Source of the DNA: Acidisarcina polymorpha
Lineage (GTDB): Bacteria > Acidobacteriota > Terriglobia > Terriglobales > Acidobacteriaceae
Assembly (NCBI RefSeq): GCF_003330725.1
Contig: NZ_CP030840.1
Location: 6,628,116-6,692,115 of the forward strand
DNA: 64,000 nucleotides
Direction of reading: 5' to 3'
Shown piece after piece: positions 54,915-63,656 of this stretch. Every line of letters starts with the position of its first letter. The stretch's first letter is position 1. The notes beneath the pieces were generated by a model, which worked only from the letters and a program-made list of their open reading frames with translations, was not told the origin of the DNA and did no database searches. Position numbers and translations under genes: made by a program.

Positions 54915-55844
54915 ATGCAGATATCAGAAACAGACACCGTTGCGACGTGCAAGAAGACTCGGGCCATCCGCGAGTTTATGCGCGGCAAGTCCCGGCTTAT
55001 GTTTTCAAGCCGTGGCCTAGGCTGGGCCGGCCTTCTCTTGGAGCAGCATCAGTTTCCTGCCGGCGAGTGGCCAGCGTCGGAGTTGAGTGGCTTAGTTCTT
55101 TGTCTGTGGAACAATGCGGAGACGCTCCGCTGCGATCACCCAGATGTCAATGGAAACTTTGTACCTAAGCTTGTTCACCCCGGCACCCTGTCCCTTTACA
55201 CAGCTGGTGCTCTCCCAGCAGTGCGTCCGAGCTGTCCTACCTACGGTCTTATTTGTGCCTTAGACCCGGACTTCAAGCATGAGATCTCGCAAGAGATCCT
55301 AAATGAGAGCAACACGCGTAGCGTGGCAGATGGCGTCATCTCTCAGGACAAGCGTTGTTTTATGGATAAGCCTTTACAGCACACTCTCGAAAAGTTGGGC
55401 GACGAAGCGAGGCGTGGCGGACACTCTGGTCGCCTTTATGCAAATCGTTTGATTCGTTCCCTCCGAACACGGCTGTTTGATATAACCCGCGGGGCGAGCG
55501 GAGGAGTATGGTTGAAAAACAAAATAGATGCCGACACGTTGCGTCGTCTAAGTAATCGCTTGGAGACAACACCGGAGACCAATCTGGATTTGCACACACT
55601 GGCAACTGAGATCGGCTACAGCAAACGGCATCTGCTACGCTCTTTCCGTTCAAATACAGGTCGTTCTCCACATCAATACGTACTGGATCTGCGGATGGAA
55701 AAAGCTCGCCGACTGATGGTGAAGCCCGCTCTGAACCTAATTGACATTGCCCTGGACTGTGGGTTTGCCAGCCAGGCTCACTTCACCTACGCATTTCGTC
55801 AAAAGTTGGGCCTAACGCCAAGCGAGTATCGCCGTAGGCTTTGA
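54915..55844 (+). CDS. AraC-family regulator
   Basis: A 309-residue regulator with the double HTH of AraC/XylS proteins at the C-terminus (LHTLATEIGYSKRHLLRSFR and LIDIALDCGFASQAHFTYAF, followed by the GLTPSEYRR signature). The N-terminal 200 residues form an unrecognised sensor region (RLMFSSRGLGWAGLLLEQHQ). Its stop is 51 bp ahead of the DUF418 gene on the same strand, so it may regulate or be cotranscribed with it. The inducer is unknown. Confidence 0.87.
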   Translation: MQISETDTVATCKKTRAIREFMRGKSRLMFSSRGLGWAGLLLEQHQFPAGEWPASELSGLVLCLWNNAETLRCDHPDVNGNFVPKLVHPGTLSLYTAGALPAVRPSCPTYGLICALDPDFKHEISQEILNESNTRSVADGVISQDKRCFMDKPLQHTLEKLGDEARRGGHSGRLYANRLIRSLRTRLFDITRGASGGVWLKNKIDADTLRRLSNRLETTPETNLDLHTLATEIGYSKRHLLRSFRSNTGRSPHQYVLDLRMEKARRLMVKPALNLIDIALDCGFASQAHFTYAFRQKLGLTPSEYRRRL

Positions 55845-55895
55845 TGGCGTTTTTACGAAAGTGATGGCTCCGCCGAACGGATAGTCTCACGGCAG

Positions 55896-57287
55896 ATGCC
55901 CGATAAGAACTTTACTTCCATTTCAATCGAACCGCTGCCACCTGGGACGCCCGAAGTAGAGGCTGGACCGACTGAGGCTCCCGTACATCAGACCCAACGC
56001 CTACCAACACTAGACGTCCTTCGGGGCGTAGCTTTACTGGGCATCCTCATGCTTAATATAGAGGACTTTGCGGGACCTGAGTCTCTTTGGGACATTCCCA
56101 CAGGCCTACTCCGTCCCGCTTTCAGCGGCTGGCATGCCCGGATCGACTACACCATTGTCGTGCTCAAGTGGATGTTTGCTGAAGGCAAGATGCGAAGCAT
56201 GTTCTCCATCCTCTTCGGCGCGGGCGTGGTGCTACTGACAGAGCGACTTGAAAAGCGCTCCGCTCTAAGGCGCGCGAGGAGCATTTACTACCGCCGTAAT
56301 CTATGGCTTCTCGTCTTTGGTGTTTGCCACGGCTTTATCCTGTGGTTCGGGGATATCCTGATCGACTATTCAGCGATGGCACTAATCTTCCTTTACCCGC
56401 TGCGCCGCCTCGGCGCCCGTATGCTGCTTATGTTGGGTCTCATCCTCTGGCTGGTAGGTGGAACGTTCGGCAGTACACGGGCATTTGACGTAACCGCGAC
56501 GTTGCGCACAGAGAGTCAGCTTAACGCTGCCAAAGCCGCTGGCACCTCCGCGACGCTTGCACAGCGAGCGCTCTTAGAGGACGCTTCAAAACGTCAACAA
56601 GCGGGTGCAGTAGCCATTCAAGAGACTCTACGGACCCGCCGATTGGGTTTTCTGGCTGGATGGCCGACCAGAGTCACCACGGAAGTGGCGATACTCAAAC
56701 TGAAGTTTCCAACCTTCTGGTTTCTTGAGTGGCTCGGTGCCATGGTCACTGGAATGGGTCTCTACAAATCTGGATACTTGACCAACAAGCTTCCGGTCCA
56801 GGCATATCTTTCATTAGTGATTGCCGGCTATGCTCTCGCTCTTCCGCTCGTTCTCTTCGGGATTTGGCAAGTCTTTAAGTCAGGCTTCGCGGTCGCTGCC
56901 TTTGACCGATGGCTGGCCATTCCTTACACCGCAGAGGTGGTAGCGGGAACGCTCGCCAACACTTCGATTCTGCTGCTTCTGGTCAGAAGCGGGCATTTGC
57001 GGAGCACTCTTGGGCGAGTCGCCTTTGTTGGTCGTACTGCCTTCAGCAACTACATCCTCACCACCATTCTCTGCCAATTCCTTTTTGCCTGGGGTCCATG
57101 GAAACTATACGGCAAACTTGAATACTACCAGTGGTACGTCGTAGTGGCGGCTATCTGGGCATTGAACCTGATCGCTAGTTCTCTGTGGCTGCGTGTCTTC
57201 GCGTTCGGCCCGCTGGAATGGCTATGGCGCTCCCTGACTTACTCGAAACGTCAGCCGATGCTACTCACTACGAGTAGACAAAGATAA
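55896..57287 (+). CDS. DUF418/YeiB-type membrane protein
   Basis: A 463-residue integral membrane protein of the DUF418 (YeiB-like) family, related to acyltransferase-3/heparan-acetyltransferase-like transporters. Hallmarks: TLDVLRGVALLGILMLNIED at residues 36-55, the FAEGKMRSMFSILFGAGVVL block, RRNLWLLVFGVCHGFILWFG DILI region, and the C-terminal DUF418 part with FVGRTAFSNYILTTILCQFL and LEWLWRSLTYSKRQPM. About ten membrane helices. The N-terminal 35 residues are polar and Pro-rich. Its role is thought to be moving or modifying a small molecule across the membrane; the substrate is unknown. Confidence 0.9.
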   Translation: MPDKNFTSISIEPLPPGTPEVEAGPTEAPVHQTQRLPTLDVLRGVALLGILMLNIEDFAGPESLWDIPTGLLRPAFSGWHARIDYTIVVLKWMFAEGKMRSMFSILFGAGVVLLTERLEKRSALRRARSIYYRRNLWLLVFGVCHGFILWFGDILIDYSAMALIFLYPLRRLGARMLLMLGLILWLVGGTFGSTRAFDVTATLRTESQLNAAKAAGTSATLAQRALLEDASKRQQAGAVAIQETLRTRRLGFLAGWPTRVTTEVAILKLKFPTFWFLEWLGAMVTGMGLYKSGYLTNKLPVQAYLSLVIAGYALALPLVLFGIWQVFKSGFAVAAFDRWLAIPYTAEVVAGTLANTSILLLLVRSGHLRSTLGRVAFVGRTAFSNYILTTILCQFLFAWGPWKLYGKLEYYQWYVVVAAIWALNLIASSLWLRVFAFGPLEWLWRSLTYSKRQPMLLTTSRQR

Positions 57288-57717
57288 GCGCGGAAGGCTA
57301 ACTGCAAAGACCAGGTTCACATTGACTCTGAACATTTTGGGCGGACGCGATCATAAACCACACACAATACCCAAGTGTGCCGCCGCGCTTGGTTTACGCG
57401 GTAACCGATGTTGGGATGACACTCCGGGGGGCGCTGATTCCCCCTTCATTGCTGGGCGGTGGTAATTAGGCAGGCCATCCTCGAGAACCTCCCTAAAGTC
57501 AGGCAAGCTGCAATTGCTGATTTGGAAGCTATCTTACGTTCTGCACTTCCGTGGTGGAACATGGAAAGAGGGTTCCCGACACCGAAACTTACCGTCACTT
57601 TCTGACAACTACGCCGCTGCGAGCGACAAAGGCCGGTAGATGGGGAGCAGTTCTGAAGCTGTTAGCAGTCTGACGAAGCAGTCACACTCATTGCAGTTCT
57701 GACACTAAGGAGATTGG
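57288..57717. other. 430-bp region with a possible gene tail
   Basis: A plus frame ending at about 57605 reads RQAILENLPKVRQAAIADLE and LPWWNMERGFPTPKLTVTF before its stop; it has no beginning and is probably the end of a lost gene. TAAGGAG just before 57718 is the ribosome site of the cupin gene. Confidence 0.4.
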
Positions 57718-58230
57718 ATGAAGCCTCAAGACGTCGTCGTGGACACGAATGCAGTAACAATGCAGGAAACCGGGCATTCCGGGATTCAGTTTCTTGCATC
57801 ACCAGAACTCACGGGTTCGCGCTCCCTTGCGTTCTTGCGGGGTACTGTCGAAGGGGGCGGGAATATTCATCTCCATGCACATGCTGATACGGAATGCTTT
57901 TACATTCTTGAAGGTGAGATGGAGATGTATCAGGATCTTGGGGGAAAGGGGGCCTGGCAAAAAGTACGCCAAGGTGAGCTTGCCTTGATCGGCAGCAATG
58001 TGAAGCACGCCTGGCGAAATAGCTCTTCTCTTCCCTGCGTCTGTCTCATCATTACGGGAGGCGATGTGTTTCGATATCTCTTGGAGGTCATTGAGTACCG
58101 CAAAAATGCTCTGCAACAAGGAACACCGCGACAGGCCATGCTAAAAAAGATAAAAGATCTCGCCACGGAAACTCATGGTTGGTTCGCCACGCCTGAAGAG
58201 AATGCAGCGATTGGGCTCAAGTTCGGTTAA
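57718..58230 (+). CDS. Cupin-domain protein
   Basis: A 170-residue single-cupin protein. Cupin motif 1 is visible as NIHLHAHADTECFYILEGEM (two His and the Glu metal ligands) and motif 2 as LALIGSNVKHAWRNSS (His ligand). It could be an isomerase, dioxygenase or a non-catalytic sensor; the fold alone does not say. The tail is helical (YRKNALQQGTPRQAMLKKI). The ATG at 57718 follows TAAGGAG. No operon partner is seen. Probably cytoplasmic. Confidence 0.87.
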   Translation: MKPQDVVVDTNAVTMQETGHSGIQFLASPELTGSRSLAFLRGTVEGGGNIHLHAHADTECFYILEGEMEMYQDLGGKGAWQKVRQGELALIGSNVKHAWRNSSSLPCVCLIITGGDVFRYLLEVIEYRKNALQQGTPRQAMLKKIKDLATETHGWFATPEENAAIGLKFG

Positions 58231-58555
58231 GGATGGCTGTCGGCTGGTCTCGCCACGCCGAACCGACATGCGGGTGATTTTGAAATCGTGTCAGTGACTT
58301 TGGGGCACATCACCCGCGCGCGGAAAAGTCGCTCTGACCGAATCTCGTAGGATCCAAGAGCGTGGGCAGGAAGAATCCAGCATCGACCGCGTTTCATGCG
58401 CAGCAAAGGTCTACGCAGATTAGTCTAACGACGATGGAGCGACTGCCGAAACGTGTGTCCGCGATCAGTCTGGCGGGCCCGCTCGGTCTCGCCGAACTCG
58501 CCGGCGTCCGCGCCATCTAGGAATCAATCACTGAGTTTTGTGGAGGCATTCGTAT
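58231..58555. other. 325-bp region without a supported gene
   Basis: GC-rich sequence with short frames only; one plus frame reads LAGPLGLAELAGVRAI before a stop near 58520, which might be the end of a lost gene. Nothing else is seen. Confidence 0.35.
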
Positions 58556-58723
58556 TTATAGTATGACGCTTAGGAATCGAGATTTGTTGGGAACGAACGC
58601 CCTGTGGCATCCGTCGCAATAGGCCAAATGAATTTGCAGCACAGCCCAATCTTCTTCGCAGATTGCTCCTGAATGGAAGATTCGGCCCAGTGCCGCCAAT
58701 TCAGCGTGCATCTTGGATGTCAT
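58556..58723 (-). CDS. Small zinc-binding-like protein (55 aa)
   Basis: A 55-codon frame with ATG at 58723, preceded by GGAGG at good spacing. The centre reads LQIHLAYCDGCHRAFVPN, with the HxxxCxxC pattern of anti-sigma-type putative zinc fingers (zf-HC2-like). An additional Cys lies upstream (GAICEEDWAV). The product is soluble and very short, lacking the membrane helix usual in anti-sigma factors. No sigma factor gene is adjacent. It may bind zinc as a free-standing regulator or be a truncated anti-sigma protein. Confidence 0.6.
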   Translation of the reverse strand: MTSKMHAELAALGRIFHSGAICEEDWAVLQIHLAYCDGCHRAFVPNKSRFLSVIL

Positions 58724-58945
58724 AGTCATACCTCCGTTCAGAACCGTAGGTCACCGGGACCACGCGTTTGTTCCGATCGCCGAGGCCATCGGCGCTAAAT
58801 GCAACGAATTCTTCCCGGTGTGACCACACTTACTTCGAGAGCAGCCCTGAATACGGTCTCCTGTATCCACGGCCGTTCCGAAGCATAGTCATTTTGTGGG
58901 CCGCTTTTCTCTGTGTCATACGTCTGCCGAGGATAGGTGTCTCCG

Positions 58946-60196
58946 TCACTGTGGCAGAATCCAATTCGCGAGTTCGCTGTCGCTTACTTCACCTACGCGA
59001 CGGTCAGATGGCACGTTCATTCGTAGCCGCAGTCCGAAGGGCCGTCGATGCGAACCTTGTACCTTGCCGTCAGCGCCTTCAGGCATATCGCCAGGGGCGA
59101 ATCCATTGAGGTAGAGCCACCACTGTCCGTCGGGCGCCGCAAGCGCGGCAGCAACACCGGGACCCACCACCTGTTTGCCGACAAAGTTGGGCCATTGTGG
59201 CTTTTGCGATTGCAGCAGATAGCGGACTTCGAGTCTCCCACGCTGGCCCCATACGTTTCCGGCATCACGCAGCAATACTTTTCGGTATCTGCCATTCCCC
59301 ACCGGCATGAGCGAGTCAGACCACGCCACGCCTGTTTTGTAACCTTCGGTGAGATAGGCACCGGTCGAGTATACGAGCAAGTGCTTACCGGCGACTCGGC
59401 TGAGATAAGGGGCTTCCACTAGCTTGGCCTGTGTATTCGCGTACCATTCGGAATTCAACTCGCCGTCGCGGTCGCCGGGAGTTAATAGAACAGACGCAGG
59501 GACCGATGCGATCTCTGTCTCCGTCTGCATTGGTTGCAGGACAATCTCATTGCGCAACGCGGGAGGAGGCGCGATGCCGCGTACATAGAGTAGATACAGA
59601 CGTCCGTCTTCTTCGTAATATTTGCCGTCATAGTTGCCATTGCTTGCTTCAGTCAGCGAACCGGCTAACAGCGAGTCAGCGGCCCAGTCAGTTGGAGGCG
59701 TATCTGGCGAGACTGGACCGACCGGGTGTGCATGCGCCACCACAGTCCAGTGTTTCGGATGGGCCATCGTGTGTATGCCAATGGTCACTGCAGCATGCCA
59801 CTCTCCCCGGTCGTTCTGAAAAAGATCGATGTTTTGGATATTCGTGATCTGCCCTCCTGCCGCCGCAATCATTGACTGGAGTGAGCCTCCGGTCACGCGT
59901 AGTGACCTAGACGAAAAACATTCCGCAAGAACTGGAAAAGAACACTGTAGGACGGCGTGGGTCGTTCCGGAAATAATCACCTCGCGCAGCGCGTTTGCCC
60001 TGTCCAGTCGAACTGGCTGCGGGTCTGCCATATAGCCATCACCACTCGAATTGATGGTTGTTAGTGGGATCAATCGCAGTGAGTCTGCAGTCGAATCGAA
60101 TGCCTGTGCGGCACAGGTCGTGCCAACGATGGAGGTGGCGATGACTGAGAGGTATGCAATTGTGCGCAAGCCGTGTAGGCAGAAAGACGGGTTCAT
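58946..60196 (-). CDS. Secreted five-bladed-propeller-like protein (GH43-like)
   Basis: A 416-residue exported protein with a signal peptide (IAYLSVIATSIVGTTCAAQ). The mature part resembles the beta-propeller fold of glycoside hydrolase families 43/32-like proteins: blades with DRGEWHAAVTIGIHTMAHPK, YYEEDGRLYLLYVRGIAPPP, VEAPYLSRVAGKHLLVYSTG and GAYLTEGYKTGVAWSDSLMP, the last being a classic GH43-type blade. Catalytic Asp/Glu residues cannot be assigned with certainty (DGKYYEEDGRL and VEAPYL are candidates). It may act on or bind extracellular polysaccharide. It is a single gene and nothing nearby hints at the substrate. Confidence 0.65.
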   Translation of the reverse strand: MNPSFCLHGLRTIAYLSVIATSIVGTTCAAQAFDSTADSLRLIPLTTINSSGDGYMADPQPVRLDRANALREVIISGTTHAVLQCSFPVLAECFSSRSLRVTGGSLQSMIAAAGGQITNIQNIDLFQNDRGEWHAAVTIGIHTMAHPKHWTVVAHAHPVGPVSPDTPPTDWAADSLLAGSLTEASNGNYDGKYYEEDGRLYLLYVRGIAPPPALRNEIVLQPMQTETEIASVPASVLLTPGDRDGELNSEWYANTQAKLVEAPYLSRVAGKHLLVYSTGAYLTEGYKTGVAWSDSLMPVGNGRYRKVLLRDAGNVWGQRGRLEVRYLLQSQKPQWPNFVGKQVVGPGVAAALAAPDGQWWLYLNGFAPGDMPEGADGKVQGSHRRPFGLRLRMNVPSDRRVGEVSDSELANWILPQ

Positions 60197-60745
60197 TTAT
60201 ACCTCAAACTGTTTTGTCGATGAGTCTCAAAAGGACATAGCGCTGGTCCAGATCATCTGGCTATACTGGCTGGCGATTTGGCGCGACCCATTTGATCACA
60301 CTCGCCGGCGGGATATTCATAGAGACGGAGTGGAACTACCGGTTTCGAAATCTCAAGCCCGAAGCCAGTGATCAATCAATCTTTAACGCGACCGAAAGGT
60401 TGTTTAGAGAAGCAACTCTGCATGTTTAGCCACATCTCGGCCAGCTTCCGGGACAGTGCCGTCACCTGCTTAAGATTAGATTCACGTAGCGAGCGGTGTC
60501 ACAGTTCGATTCTGCCAAAATGCACACTCGTTCGGCCAAGATTGGAATTCGGGGGGTCAGTCTCACCTACAACACAACAAGAACTGTGACTGTACCAGCC
60601 GGATAGCTGACTTCAATAAGCAGATTCTACAAACCACGTTTCTGCTGACATTTTACTTTCCGTGCAGTATGGTGAAGTCTTGTGCGCAGATAGCACGACA
60701 TAACGTCAAGTCTTTTGCTTTAAACTGAGGGTGTTTGGGACTGCC
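60197..60745. other. Intergenic region containing repeat copy B
   Basis: No gene is seen. The second copy of the dispersed repeat occupies 60472-60630. The last 100 bp probably hold the promoter of the LprI-type gene, but no box is certain. Confidence 0.45.
60472..60630 (+). repeat. Dispersed intergenic repeat, copy B
   Basis: Aligns with 52547-52690 over about 150 bp (roughly 70 percent by eye). CGATTCTGCCAAAATGCA lies at 60507-60524 and GGGTCAGTCTCAC at 60554-60566, followed by ACAACACAACAA. Same orientation as copy A. Confidence 0.6.
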
Positions 60746-61177
60746 ATGAAATCTATCCTGATCGGCGTTTGTGCTTTACTGACCTGCGCCGGCGCGCTGG
60801 CTCAAGGCCCATCGGATTTTTCCGAGACCGATGCCAAGCTCAAGGCTTGCGTGGCCAGAGACAGCAGCAACATGCACGTTATGGCCTGCAATTCCGTCGC
60901 CCAGATCTTCGCGGACGCCCGGCTGAACAGTGTCTATCAGGCCTGGGCCGAAGCGCTGAAACATCCCAAGCCAGATGAAGCCAGAGACGACGCCGAAATC
61001 CTAAAGCGCCTCGTCACGGCAGAGCGGGCCTGGATCGCATTCAGGGACACGGACTGTAGCTTGCAAAGCACATCAATGCTCGGCGGTACCGGCGAGCCCA
61101 ACGCCTATGGCGACTGCGTGTACGCCATGACCAAGACGCGCGTGAAAGCGCTGGAAGCGGTTCGTAACGCCCGCTGA
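60746..61177 (+). CDS. Secreted LprI-type (DUF1311) protein
   Basis: A 143-residue exported protein with a signal peptide (SILIGVCALLTCAGALAQ) and the LprI/DUF1311 domain: ACVARDSSNMHVMACNSVAQ, DARLNSVYQAWAEALKHPKP, RLVTAERAWIAFRDTDCSLQ and GGTGEPNAYGDCVYAMTKTR. Four cysteines in the domain are expected to form disulphides. Family members include lysozyme inhibitor LprI, so protection of the cell wall from host or competitor lysozyme is a possible role. ATG at 60746 is preferred; GTG at 60731 is the alternative. Confidence 0.87.
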   Translation: MKSILIGVCALLTCAGALAQGPSDFSETDAKLKACVARDSSNMHVMACNSVAQIFADARLNSVYQAWAEALKHPKPDEARDDAEILKRLVTAERAWIAFRDTDCSLQSTSMLGGTGEPNAYGDCVYAMTKTRVKALEAVRNAR

Positions 61178-61502
61178 GTTGCCTGTTTTTGGCCCAGTGC
61201 CGCAGCCCGAGACGTCCCCGGGGCTTCAGCTCACGAAGAGGACCGACATTGCGGTGCAGTTCGGTCATCCTGTCCTGAAGTTGCCACCCTGTACTCAGTG
61301 GCCATGCACTTTCGAATGAAGCAGTGTCCCGACCACACACGAAGGCAGAAAACAACCTGACCATGGCAGATTCTGATTGGCCGCCTCTCTTCGCTGCATC
61401 ATCCAACGCTTGGAGTGGAGGAGCAAGATGATGATCACCGACATTACGTCGGCAGAATGGCAGGCGCGCTAAAACCACGTTGGTTCCAAAATAGGAGATT
61501 TT
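61178..61502. other. 325-bp region without a supported gene
   Basis: A minus frame 61041-61478 is rich in arginine and serine and lacks family features; I regard it as a shadow. AGGAG at the end serves the DUF2235 gene. Confidence 0.4.
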
Positions 61503-62555
61503 GTGAACAAGAAAATTATTCTGTGTGCGGATGGCACATGGGATTCACCGCATGGTTCTACCGGAATGCAAACTGATACGAACGTCCGTAAACTCTATAT
61601 GCTCTTGGGGGATAAACCTTCGCAGTTGAAGTACTACGACAGTGGCGTGGGAACAGACGGCACACCATTCGAACATTTTTTGGGTGGTGCGATGGGCGAT
61701 GGTCTCTTCCAGAAGGTGCAAGACGGTTATAGCTTCCTCTCTTATGTTTGGGATCCGGGCGACGAAATCTTCGTCTTCGGGTTTAGTCGCGGAGCTTATA
61801 CCGCTCGCAGTTTGGCCGGCATGATAGCTCTCTTTGGTGTTCCGACCAAGAATTTAGATAATCAGACAGTCAAGCGCATTTTTGATGTGTACAGGATCAC
61901 TGACCATGACAAGCGAGAGGCTGCGAAAGTGCCCCTCGTCGATGAATACGGTCTAACGGAAGTTGACGTGCGTATGGTTGGTGTCTGGGACACTGTTGGC
62001 GCACTCGGCATTCCAGGCCATCTCTTCACCGAATTCGACCAACAGAAGTACGGTTTTCTAGATACGAGCTTGAGCCATTGCATAAAGAATGCGTTTCAAG
62101 CGGTGTCAATCGACGAACGTCGTTCGCAATTCAAACCAACACTTTGGACCAATGCTGACGGGAGCCAAAGGGATAACGATTCACAGTTGGAACAGGTGTG
62201 GTTTCCGGGAGCTCATTGCGACGTAGGAGGAAGCTATTCAGAATGTCAGCTTTCCAACATCACCCTGCGCTGGATGGTAGACAACGCGAAGTCTTGTGGG
62301 CTGCAGTTTGATGAGGAAGGCCTTCAACAGTGTTTTTCGCCGATGCCCTTCAATCCCCTAGGACCGAGTCACGATGAGTGGAAGTTCATACCGTGGGGAC
62401 CTTGGAAACATCGCACAGTGCCGGCGAACGCAGTGCTGGCAAATACAGTGAAAATTCGGTTTGCCAGCATGCAGCCAGAATATAAACCCGAAAACCTAAA
62501 TACTCCGCCTGAAGCCTACAAGGAGACGGAGATCATTCCTGCCGGAGAGCTATAA
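61503..62555 (+). CDS. DUF2235 alpha/beta hydrolase (Tle1-like phospholipase fold)
   Basis: A 350-residue protein of the DUF2235 family, which includes type VI secretion phospholipase effectors (Tle1). The start IILCADGTWDSP is typical. The nucleophile elbow is FVFGFSRGAYTARSLAGMI (GxSRG), and the catalytic Asp/His region is around VWFPGAHCDVGGSYSECQLS. GTG at 61503 has AGGAG upstream. No signal peptide, no PAAR/VgrG or immunity gene is beside it, so a T6SS effector role is not supported here. A housekeeping lipid or ester hydrolase is equally likely. Confidence 0.87.
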   Translation: MNKKIILCADGTWDSPHGSTGMQTDTNVRKLYMLLGDKPSQLKYYDSGVGTDGTPFEHFLGGAMGDGLFQKVQDGYSFLSYVWDPGDEIFVFGFSRGAYTARSLAGMIALFGVPTKNLDNQTVKRIFDVYRITDHDKREAAKVPLVDEYGLTEVDVRMVGVWDTVGALGIPGHLFTEFDQQKYGFLDTSLSHCIKNAFQAVSIDERRSQFKPTLWTNADGSQRDNDSQLEQVWFPGAHCDVGGSYSECQLSNITLRWMVDNAKSCGLQFDEEGLQQCFSPMPFNPLGPSHDEWKFIPWGPWKHRTVPANAVLANTVKIRFASMQPEYKPENLNTPPEAYKETEIIPAGEL

Positions 62556-62747
62556 TCTTGGCCTTGCAATTCCTTAAGGGTGGCTACTTTTCGGAATGTG
62601 CTCAAAGCACCGCGGGCTTCAGCCCCAGGCCCACGGCCTTGCCGACGACACAAGCCAGAATCGATCCTGAGTATTCTTGAAAGTAAGCATCCTTCATCAT
62701 CACAACTGAGCTGACGAGCCGTTCCAAGAAAAGATGGAGGCACGCAC

Positions 62748-63656
62748 GTGCAGCAATATTCGATCTATCAGGTGGATGCGTTCACCAGGCAGGCATTCAG
62801 AGGTAATCCCGCTGGCGTTGTCCCCGACGCGCGGGGTCTCTCGGCTACCGCCATGCAGTTCATGGCGCGCGAGATGAACAAATCGGAGACTGCCTTCATC
62901 TTCCCAAGCAGCGATCCGAGCGGAGACGTTGAAGTGCGCTTTTTCACGCCCACTGCCGAAGTTCCTATATGCGGCCACGCGACGATCGCTGCTCATTACG
63001 TCCTGGCAGTAGAAGGAGCGCCACTTGGAACGCGTCGGCAGCAGACTGCAGCCGGAATGCTGGCTGTTGAATCTGAGAAGTTCGATGGAGTGATCAGGAT
63101 CTGGATGCACCAGCAGCTTGCCAACTTCTCCCCTCCGCTGGAAGGCCAGCAGGTGGACGCTTTGCTGAAGGCCCTTGGTCTGGCAGCAAGCGATGTAGAG
63201 AGCAATAGCCCAGTCCAAATCGTTTCAACAGGCCATTCAAAGGTCGTCATTCCTGTTCGTCGCCGAAAGAAAATTGCGGGTCTGTCCCCAGACATGAATG
63301 CTTTATGTAGCCTTAGCACTCGAATTGGTTGCAACGGCTACTACACCTGGACGATGGAAGATCCCGATCCAGGCAATCTCTCCCACGGTCGCATGTTTGC
63401 GCCCATCATTGGGATTCCGGAAGATCCCGTCACTGGGAATGCGAGCGGTTGCCTTGGGGCCTATCTCGTTCACCACGATCTTCTGTCGGGCGACGAAACC
63501 GGGGTGGCTTCATTCTACGCGGGTCAAGGCTTGGAAGTCGGCCGGCCTGGACGCGTACTAGTTGAGGCTACGCGTTCGTCTTCAGATGTGCCAATCGCTA
63601 TCAGAATTGCTGGGGAGGCTGTCATTACACTTAAAGGAATCATGGTGGCTCCGTAA
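62748..63656 (+). CDS. PhzF-family isomerase/epimerase
   Basis: A 302-residue protein of the PhzF (diaminopimelate-epimerase-like fold) family. Family blocks: YQVDAFTRQAFRGNPAGVVP, the catalytic-Glu region MNKSETAFIFPS, VRFFTPTAEVPICGHATIAA and EDPVTGNASGCLGAYLVHHD. GTG at 62748 is preceded by GGAGG seven bases upstream. Most members outside phenazine clusters are of unknown substrate, and no phz genes are near, so phenazine synthesis is not implied. Cytoplasmic. Confidence 0.92.
   Translation: MQQYSIYQVDAFTRQAFRGNPAGVVPDARGLSATAMQFMAREMNKSETAFIFPSSDPSGDVEVRFFTPTAEVPICGHATIAAHYVLAVEGAPLGTRRQQTAAGMLAVESEKFDGVIRIWMHQQLANFSPPLEGQQVDALLKALGLAASDVESNSPVQIVSTGHSKVVIPVRRRKKIAGLSPDMNALCSLSTRIGCNGYYTWTMEDPDPGNLSHGRMFAPIIGIPEDPVTGNASGCLGAYLVHHDLLSGDETGVASFYAGQGLEVGRPGRVLVEATRSSSDVPIAIRIAGEAVITLKGIMVAP

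Noticed and set aside
61041-61478. Minus-strand 145-residue ORF
   Set aside because: Antisense to the LprI-type gene end and arginine/serine-rich; no family.
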